Positions 1 through 4,043 of a DNA stretch of 5,095 nt are shown one piece after another. Position numbers and translations under genes: made by a program. The number at the start of each line of letters is the position of its first letter. Positions within the stretch are counted from its first letter, which is position 1. The notes beneath the pieces were generated by a model, which made no database searches, was not told the origin of the DNA, and saw nothing but the letters and a program-made list of their open reading frames with translations. The stretch lies in the NCBI GenBank assembly GCA_027031305.1, contig JALVRJ010000204.1, positions 1 through 5,095 of the forward strand, written 5' to 3'. The DNA comes from Hyphomicrobiales bacterium (GTDB taxonomy: Bacteria; Pseudomonadota; Alphaproteobacteria; Rhizobiales; Aestuariivirgaceae).

Positions 1-684
1 GGCAGGAGCGCTTCCGGCGCCCGTCCGCCCGCGCCGGCCATCACCGGTTCCGCTCCCGCCGCGCAGGGTCGTTCCCGCAGTGGTGCCGGCGGCCCCATTC
101 CGCTGCCTGGTGCCATCACCGGCGCGGTGGGGGCCCCCGCCAATGGCGCCAACGCCATTTCCGGCGCCGGCCTGGCACCGGGTCGTGTCGCCGTGGCGCC
201 ACTGCCGCCGCCGGGCAACGCGGACGCGCGCGCCACGTCCACACCCAGCGCGCCGGCTCCCCGGCCCGTGGCCATTCCACCGGCGCTGGCCAACCTTTCC
301 TCCCGCGCCCTGCTCGAGAAGGCGCGGCAGAATTTCCTCGCCCGGCGCTATGAGGGGGCGGAGCAGGCCTACCGCGCCTGGCTGGCACGCTTCAGCGGCG
401 ATGCGAAGACGCCGGATGTCTCCTATGAACTGGGCGAAACGCTCTACATCCAGGGGCGCTTTCGCGACGCCGGCAAGCTGTTCGTGCAAGCCTATCGCAA
501 TGCCGGCGACGATGCGCGGCTGGCCTCGCGCGCGCTGTTGCGCCTCGGCCAGAGCCTGAAACGCATGGGCCGCAAGAAGGAGGCCTGCAAGGCCTGGGCC
601 ACCCTGCGGGCGCGCTTTCCCGACACTCGCGCCGCCCGCCTGCAAGCCCCGCGCGAGATGAAACGCGCCAGGTGCAAGAGCTGA
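1..684 (+). CDS. cpoB: Tol-Pal system protein CpoB/YbgF, C-terminal part (5' end outside window)
   Basis: The frame is open from the first base to a TGA at 682-684, giving 227 visible residues with the N-terminus off the left edge. Visible residues 1-100 are a low-complexity Pro/Ala/Gly/Ser linker with short imperfect AITG/AISG repeats (near residues 13-17, 38-42 and 51-55). Residues about 102-134, 139-172 and 175-208 form three TPR-like helical hairpins, with ALLEKARQNFLARRYEGAE, SYELGETLYIQGRFRDAGKL and ALLRLGQSLKRMGRKKEA as their cores. The ending FPDT-RAAR is typical of the last TPR of the family. In known members a signal peptide and N-terminal coiled coil precede this part. The periplasmic protein works with TolA/Pal and coordinates peptidoglycan synthesis with outer-membrane constriction. 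The unusually long linker is the only oddity. The downstream tilS neighbour supports the call, since pal-ybgF-tilS is a common alphaproteobacterial order. Another periplasmic TPR protein is possible but less likely. Confidence 0.85.
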   Translation, partial: GRSASGARPPAPAITGSAPAAQGRSRSGAGGPIPLPGAITGAVGAPANGANAISGAGLAPGRVAVAPLPPPGNADARATSTPSAPAPRPVAIPPALANLSSRALLEKARQNFLARRYEGAEQAYRAWLARFSGDAKTPDVSYELGETLYIQGRFRDAGKLFVQAYRNAGDDARLASRALLRLGQSLKRMGRKKEACKAWATLRARFPDTRAARLQAPREMKRARCKS

Positions 685-815
685 CCTCCACCTCCGGGGT
701 GGCCCTTTCCGGCCAGCGGCCCGTCGCCACCGATGCCTTGCCCGCATCCTCTGCGAGAGGGGGCGATGCCGGTGAAGGCCAAGAATGATCGTTCGATTTC
801 GTATCTGGTTCTACC

Positions 816-2186
816 GTGATCACGACGCCGCCAGCAGATGACGCCCTCATCTCGCCCGAGGAGGCGGATGCGTTGCTCGCTCCCCTCCGGCAATGGCCGG
901 TGCTGGCCCTGGCCGTCTCCGGCGGCGGCGATTCGCTGGCCCTGATGCACCTGGCGGTGGACTGGGCGAAACGCGTGGCCAGCGAGGGCGCCGCCGCGCC
1001 GCGCCTGCATGTGCTGACGGTGGATCATGGCCTGCAAGCGCATTCGACACGGGTGGCCCAAGACGTTTGCCGTCGCGCGGCGCGACTGGGCCTGCCCTGC
1101 GCCGTGCTGCGCTGGCGGGGGGAAAAGCCCGCAAGCGGCATCGAGGAAGCCGCGCGCGGCGCGCGTTATGATCTCATGGCCCGCTGGTGCGCCCGCCACC
1201 GGGCGGCTCTGGTGACCGCGCATACGCTGGAGGATCAGTTCGAAACCTTCCTCATGCGCCTGGCGCGTGGCTCCGGCCTCGATGGCCTGTGCGCCATGGC
1301 CGAGCAAACGCGGCTGCCCGCTTCCGACGCATTCGTTCCCCTGCTGCGGCCCCTGCTGACCGTATCCCGCACGCGGCTTCGCGCCACGCTGCGGGGGCTG
1401 GGCGAGCAGTGGCACGAGGACCCGGCCAACCGCGATGCGCGGTTCGAGCGCGTACGCTGGCGCCGTCTGCTGCCGCTGCTGCGCGAAGCCGGCATCACGC
1501 CGCGGGCCATCGCCGCCGCCACGCGCCGCCTGCACAGGGCGCGCGCCGCGCTGGAGCGGCAAGTGGAAGCCTTCCTGCGCGCCCACGTTGCCGTGCATCC
1601 GACTGGCCATGTTCTCGTCGAGCGGAGCGCCTTCGAGGATCTGCCGGAAGAGATGCGGCTGCGGGCGCTGGCCGAGCTGATGGGCCGACTGGGCGGCACT
1701 GGCGGCCGGTTGCGCGACATGGCGGGGCTGGAACGCCTGCTCGCGTGGCTGCAAACGGAAAGCGGTCGGGCGCGGGTGCTGGCCGGCGCGCACCTGGCGC
1801 GGCGCAAACGCGCCCTGGTGATCGGCCGCGAGCCGGGCCGTCCGGGGCCGGAAGCGCTCCTGCCTCCGGGCGAGTCGACGACCATCACCTGGGACAACCG
1901 CTATCGGATCGAGGTGGCGAACCTGCACGTGCCCCTGCGGGTAATGATGCTGGCGCGGGCGCTGAAACATGCCCCGGAAAACGAGAAGGACTTGCCCACG
2001 CGCCCGGCGCACGTTCCCGCCTTCGCCTGGCGCGCGCAGCCGGCATTGGTCCGTGGCGCGGAAACCACCGGGGAAAGAACACCCTCGCCCGTCTTCATCG
2101 CCGCCCTGCCCGCCATCGGCTGGCATTCGCCCGACGCGCCCTTCGACATGGCCAGGGCGAAATTCCTCTTTCCCGGGGGTTCATGA
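816..2186 (+). CDS. tilS: tRNA(Ile)-lysidine synthetase TilS
   Basis: This 456-residue protein is a PP-loop ATPase. It uses ATP and lysine to convert the wobble C34 of the CAU-anticodon tRNA(Ile) to lysidine, so that the tRNA reads AUA and is charged with isoleucine; it is normally essential and cytosolic. The ATP-binding P-loop is SGGGDS at residues 35-40, followed by VDHGL (69-73) and the family block AHTLEDQFETFLMRLARGSG (135-154). The WHEDPANRD stretch (199-207) and RFERVRWRRLLPLL (209-222) mark the end of the catalytic domain. Residues about 230-335 are the helical substrate-recognition part, and 338-366 resembles the C-terminal domain. The length is slightly above the E. coli protein. 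The chosen start is GTG at 816: an in-frame stop lies at 786-788, and the segment ISPEEADALLAPL before the P-loop resembles the N-terminus of alphaproteobacterial TilS. It lacks a good ribosome binding site. The spacer to cpoB is 131 bases, with only small hairpins (688-702, 748-760), so co-transcription is possible. Confidence 0.95.
   Translation: MITTPPADDALISPEEADALLAPLRQWPVLALAVSGGGDSLALMHLAVDWAKRVASEGAAAPRLHVLTVDHGLQAHSTRVAQDVCRRAARLGLPCAVLRWRGEKPASGIEEAARGARYDLMARWCARHRAALVTAHTLEDQFETFLMRLARGSGLDGLCAMAEQTRLPASDAFVPLLRPLLTVSRTRLRATLRGLGEQWHEDPANRDARFERVRWRRLLPLLREAGITPRAIAAATRRLHRARAALERQVEAFLRAHVAVHPTGHVLVERSAFEDLPEEMRLRALAELMGRLGGTGGRLRDMAGLERLLAWLQTESGRARVLAGAHLARRKRALVIGREPGRPGPEALLPPGESTTITWDNRYRIEVANLHVPLRVMMLARALKHAPENEKDLPTRPAHVPAFAWRAQPALVRGAETTGERTPSPVFIAALPAIGWHSPDAPFDMARAKFLFPGGS
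859..875 (+). promoter_or_regulatory. Shine-Dalgarno-like AGGAGG before an alternative in-frame TTG of tilS
   Basis: AGGAGG at 859-864 lies eight bases before an in-frame TTG at 873-875. Starting there would give a 437-residue TilS beginning just ahead of the P-loop. The GTG at 816 has no comparable site. However, the codons at the Shine-Dalgarno-like sequence encode Glu-Glu-Ala inside a segment that looks conserved in the family, so I keep 816 as the start and record this as the alternative. Confidence 0.3.
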
Positions 2187-2216
2187 AAAACCCGACCACC
2201 GCGTGGGTGGCCGGGT
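2186..2216 (-). terminator. Intrinsic terminator of the BI-1 family gene
   Basis: Read on the minus strand, ACCCG-G-CCACC, a five-base loop CACGC, and GGTGG-T-CGGGT form an 11-bp stem with one G.U pair, followed directly by a U tract (A at 2186-2190 on the plus strand). It starts 30 bases after the stop codon of the membrane protein gene. On the plus strand the central pair becomes an A/C mismatch and no T tract follows, so it would be much weaker for tilS. The U tract overlaps the last base of the tilS stop codon. Confidence 0.85.
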
Positions 2217-2246
2217 CGTGTCTCGTTGGCGCCTGTCCCTCGCCCC

Positions 2247-2981
2247 TCAGTCTTCGCTCATGATGCCGAGGATGTTGAGGATGTGGATGAACAGCGTGAT
2301 GAAGCTGCCATAGAGCATGAAGGCGCCAAAGATGGCCTTCGAGCGCGCCGCCGCCGGCAGGTCGCCCTCGTAATACATCTCCTTGATCTGCTGCGTCTCC
2401 CAGGCCGTGATGCCGGAGAACAACAGCACCGTGATGATGGAGGTGATCAGGCTCATCATGGTGGACTGGAAGAAGATGGCGTTGACCACGATGGCGATGA
2501 GCACGCCGATGGAGGCCATCATGAAGAAGCCGGCGAAGCCGGAGAGATCCTTCTTCGTCACGTAACCCGCCAGCGAAGTGGCGGCGAAGGTGATGGCGGT
2601 GATCAGCAGGGCACGCACCACGATGGTCGGGTTGGCGCCCATGTAGAAGGCGATCATGGGCGAGATGAGCACGCCCCACAGCGTCGCGTAGGCGCCATAG
2701 GCCAGCCAGGCGGTGGCGGCGTTGCCCGAGAAGATGAGCCGGGGCGCGAACCAGCCCAGCGCCAGCAGGGCGATGAACACCACCCACTTCATCGGGCCGA
2801 TGGCTATCGTTGCCATCAGCGCCGGATTGGCCGCCATGAACAGCGCCACGATGGCCGTCCAGGCGACGCCCAGCGCCATGTAGTTGTAGACCCGCAGCAT
2901 GTAGCCGCGCAGGCCCTCATCCACCGCCGCGCCAGCGCGCACGCGCTCGCGGGCGACGGGGTTCACGTCATAGTCGCGCAT
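2247..2981 (-). CDS. Bax inhibitor-1/YccA (YbhL-like) family integral membrane protein
   Basis: This 244-residue protein has seven predicted membrane segments at about residues 28-51, 64-80, 90-111, 119-140, 149-169, 176-195 and 216-238. Its cytoplasmic N-terminus is charged. Family hallmarks are the YVTKKDLSGFAGFFMM block (140-155), FSGITAWETQQIKEMY (188-203) and the last-helix pattern LYGSFITLF (223-231). The BI-1/TMBIM superfamily contains pH-sensitive calcium leak proteins such as BsYetJ, and E. coli YccA, a substrate and modulator of the FtsH protease. The function of this member is inferred only at family level. Start choice: ATG at 2981 has GAGGAG five bases upstream. An in-frame ATG at 3041 would add 20 polar residues and lies inside a leader hairpin, so it is rejected. 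Two acidic positions usual in the family appear changed: Glu195 replaces the Asp of the DTQ motif, and Ser226 sits where many members have Asp (LYLDF). The gene is convergent with tilS and divergent from the L,D-transpeptidase gene, hence probably monocistronic. Confidence 0.93.
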   Translation of the reverse strand: MRDYDVNPVARERVRAGAAVDEGLRGYMLRVYNYMALGVAWTAIVALFMAANPALMATIAIGPMKWVVFIALLALGWFAPRLIFSGNAATAWLAYGAYATLWGVLISPMIAFYMGANPTIVVRALLITAITFAATSLAGYVTKKDLSGFAGFFMMASIGVLIAIVVNAIFFQSTMMSLITSIITVLLFSGITAWETQQIKEMYYEGDLPAAARSKAIFGAFMLYGSFITLFIHILNILGIMSED

Positions 2982-3079
2982 CGTTCCTCCTCTACCGTTT
3001 CCGGTTCTCGAGACAACATCACTCACGGCCATGTTGGACATGGCCTTGCAACCTCGATGATCCCGAGGTTTTTCGGTTT
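2982..3079 (-). promoter_or_regulatory. Structured 5' leader of the BI-1 family gene, candidate ybhL-leader-like element
   Basis: From the predicted transcription start (about 3079) to the ATG there are about 98 bases holding three successive stem-loops on the minus strand. The first is AACCTCG/CGAGGTT with a seven-base loop (3050-3070). The second is GGCCATG/CATGGCC with a five-base loop (3027-3045). The third is ACCG/CGGT closed by a GAAA tetraloop (2994-3005), two bases from the Shine-Dalgarno core. A cis-regulatory RNA motif called the ybhL leader is known upstream of this protein family in alphaproteobacteria. Whether this leader matches its consensus cannot be decided by eye, and the stems could be fortuitous. 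Confidence 0.4.
2987..2992 (-). promoter_or_regulatory. Strong ribosome binding site of the BI-1 family gene
   Basis: The minus strand reads GAGGAGGAACG then ATG. This near-perfect anti-16S match, five bases from the ATG at 2981, decides the start codon against the upstream ATG at 3041. Confidence 0.85.
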
Positions 3080-3085
3080 CATGGA

Positions 3086-3114
3086 ATTATGGGCACGAAC
3101 GCCGCCCCGCGCAA
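3086..3114 (-). promoter_or_regulatory. Sigma-70-type promoter of the BI-1 family gene
   Basis: On the minus strand, TTGCGC (3114-3109) is separated by exactly 17 bases from CATAAT (3091-3086). The -10 box matches the consensus at five of six positions and the -35 box at three of six. The predicted start lies near 3079, about 98 bases before the ATG. I found no equally good pair elsewhere in this intergenic region. Confidence 0.5.
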
Positions 3115-3119
3115 GCGCA

Positions 3120-3139
3120 TGGACACTTTGTCATGTCCA
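3120..3139. repeat. Inverted repeat TGGACA-N8-TGTCCA in the divergent promoter region
   Basis: Perfect six-base arms (3120-3125 and 3134-3139) flank eight bases. The repeat lies five bases upstream of the predicted -35 box of the minus-strand promoter and about 110 bases before the L,D-transpeptidase start. This suits an operator for a dimeric regulator acting on either gene, but a repeat of this size can occur by chance. Confidence 0.3.
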
Positions 3140-3150
3140 CGGTCCGAAAT

Positions 3151-3193
3151 GCCGTTAACGACAGATCAACGATATTCGCCAATCCGCCGTTAA
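3151..3193 (+). repeat. Direct repeat GCCGTTAA, two copies 35 bases apart
   Basis: The octamer occurs at 3151-3158 and 3186-3193, in the stretch where the L,D-transpeptidase promoter must lie. The first copy contains the left half of the CtrA-like box. It may be a pair of regulator half-sites about three to three and a half helical turns apart, but no function is proven. Confidence 0.3.
3155..3169 (+). promoter_or_regulatory. CtrA-like box TTAA-N7-TCAA upstream of the L,D-transpeptidase gene
   Basis: TTAA (3155-3158), seven bases, then TCAA (3166-3169) matches seven of eight positions of the TTAA-N7-TTAA site of the alphaproteobacterial cell-cycle regulator CtrA. A weak -10 candidate, TTAAAT, lies at 3190-3195, 18 bases after TCAACG, the placement seen in CtrA-activated promoters where the box overlaps -35. 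AT-rich tetramers stand out in this GC-rich genome, but a single imperfect box is weak evidence. Confidence 0.35.
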
Positions 3194-3230
3194 ATCCCGC
3201 CTTGCTAATCTGCTCTCACGACCAGTCGAG

Positions 3231-3239
3231 AGGGGGGAG
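3231..3239 (+). promoter_or_regulatory. Ribosome binding site of the L,D-transpeptidase gene
   Basis: The purine run AGGGGGGAG ends six bases before the ATG at 3246 and supports that start. Confidence 0.6.
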
Positions 3240-3245
3240 CAAGAC

Positions 3246-3824
3246 ATGCATTCGCGCAGAACCGTCCTGGGTGCCTTGTTGGCCGTCGTCGCCGGCCCGG
3301 CGCTGGCCAGGAACAGCATTCATTTCCCACAACTTTCCGCCGGCCGTGGCCATGGCCGCTATCGCGGGCGGCGCGTGGTGCCCTGGCGCGGACCGGAAGG
3401 CCCCGGCACCATCGTCATCGTCACCCGCGAGCGCGCACTGTATCACGTCCTGCCTGGCGGCAAGGCGGTGCGATACGGCGTCGGCGTTGGCCGTGCCGGC
3501 TTTCAGTGGTCGGGCGAGGCGCGGGTGGGACGCAAGGCCATGTGGCCGGACTGGCGCCCGCCAAAGGAGATGATCCGCCGCGAACTGGTGCAATACGGTC
3601 GTCGCCTGCCCGATATGATGAAGGGCGGCATCAACAACCCGCTTGGCGCCCGCGCCCTGTATCTCTACAAGGACGGCCGCGACACCCAGTATCGCATTCA
3701 CGGCACCAACGCGCCGCACACCATCGGCCAGGCCGTTTCCTCCGGTTGCATCCGCATGTTGAACGAGGAAGTCATCGAATTGTTCGACCGCGTGCCGGTG
3801 GGCACGAAGGTCATCGTCCGCTGA
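3246..3824 (+). CDS. Secreted L,D-transpeptidase (YkuD/ErfK/YbiS family)
   Basis: This 192-residue protein has an N-terminal export signal (residues 1-21). A twin-arginine-like SRRTVLG is followed by a hydrophobic stretch and a PALA cleavage site, so Tat export is plausible, though Sec cannot be excluded. The rest is a single YkuD domain (about residues 54-191) with no LysM or other cell-wall-binding module. The active-site block is RIHGTN (150-155) with His152, then SSGC (165-168) with the nucleophile Cys168 and Arg170. Family enzymes cut the L-Lys/mDAP-D-Ala bond of a tetrapeptide stem and form 3-3 cross-links, or attach proteins to peptidoglycan, in the periplasm. Which reaction this one performs is not visible. 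The insert WPDWRPPKEM (100-109) is typical of a common alphaproteobacterial subgroup. ATG 3246 has a purine-rich ribosome binding site. The gene stands alone, with 264 bases to the divergent gene and 219 to the next. Confidence 0.94.
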   Translation: MHSRRTVLGALLAVVAGPALARNSIHFPQLSAGRGHGRYRGRRVVPWRGPEGPGTIVIVTRERALYHVLPGGKAVRYGVGVGRAGFQWSGEARVGRKAMWPDWRPPKEMIRRELVQYGRRLPDMMKGGINNPLGARALYLYKDGRDTQYRIHGTNAPHTIGQAVSSGCIRMLNEEVIELFDRVPVGTKVIVR

Positions 3825-3861
3825 GCTTCATGCATCGCGCAGGCAGTCACCTCGCTCCTTG

Positions 3862-3888
3862 CGCGCGACGGGCATTGACCCGCGCGCG
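3862..3888 (+). terminator. GC-rich hairpin after the L,D-transpeptidase gene, possible terminator
   Basis: CGCGCG (3862-3867), a bulged A, CGGG (3869-3872), loop CATTGA, then CCCGCGCGCG (3879-3888) form a ten-pair stem starting 38 bases after the stop codon. No T tract follows on either strand, so it is not a classical intrinsic terminator. It could protect the 3' end or pause polymerase. Confidence 0.35.
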
Positions 3889-3935
3889 ATCTGCGGGCAA
3901 AACCGTTGGCATCTTCTCCGGTCATGGCTCCATTT

Positions 3936-3950
3936 TTCCGCATGGCGGAA
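3936..3950. repeat. Short inverted repeat TTCCGC-ATG-GCGGAA upstream of the coiled-coil protein gene
   Basis: Perfect six-base arms flank three bases, 94 bases before the ATG at 4044. It may be an operator or a small leader hairpin. The surrounding gap (3825-4043) has only a weak promoter-like TTGGCA at 3906-3911 with no good -10 box at the right distance. I see no coding potential in that gap. Confidence 0.25.
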
Positions 3951-4043
3951 TGACGATGCGCTGGGAGCACTGGCCACGGGCGGACGGACGAATGCCGGCG
4001 CCATTGACGAGGGCAACGCTGCAAGGGGGCGAGAAGGGCAGGC

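Noticed and set aside
80..559. Plus-strand open frame of 159 residues overlapping the left end
   Set aside because: It overlaps the CpoB frame, which carries TPR motifs. The alternative is Arg/Pro-rich and has no recognisable features.
492..2126. Long open frame on the minus strand (544 residues) opposite tilS
   Set aside because: Its translation is Arg/Gly/Gln/Pro-rich with no recognisable domain, and it lies across clear TilS and CpoB coding sequence. High GC makes such antisense frames common.
2982..3041. Longer start for the BI-1 protein at ATG 3041
   Set aside because: It adds 20 non-membrane residues without a good ribosome binding site, and the ATG lies within a leader hairpin. ATG 2981 has GAGGAG at the right distance.
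3050..3073. AACCTCG-N7-CGAGGTT followed by TTT on the plus strand, looking like an intrinsic terminator
   Set aside because: No plus-strand transcript is expected to arrive there, since the gene to the left is on the minus strand, unless tilS reads through. It is better explained as the first stem of the minus-strand leader.
2226..3158. Plus-strand open frame of 310 residues opposite the BI-1 gene
   Set aside because: Its Asp/His/Gly/Arg-rich composition is the mirror of membrane-helix codons. The minus strand gives seven membrane helices, family motifs, a ribosome binding site and a terminator.
3825..4043. Possible small gene in the gap before the coiled-coil protein
   Set aside because: The available frames (for example from ATG 3859) give low-quality Arg/Ala/Gly sequence without a ribosome binding site, and no known motif is visible.
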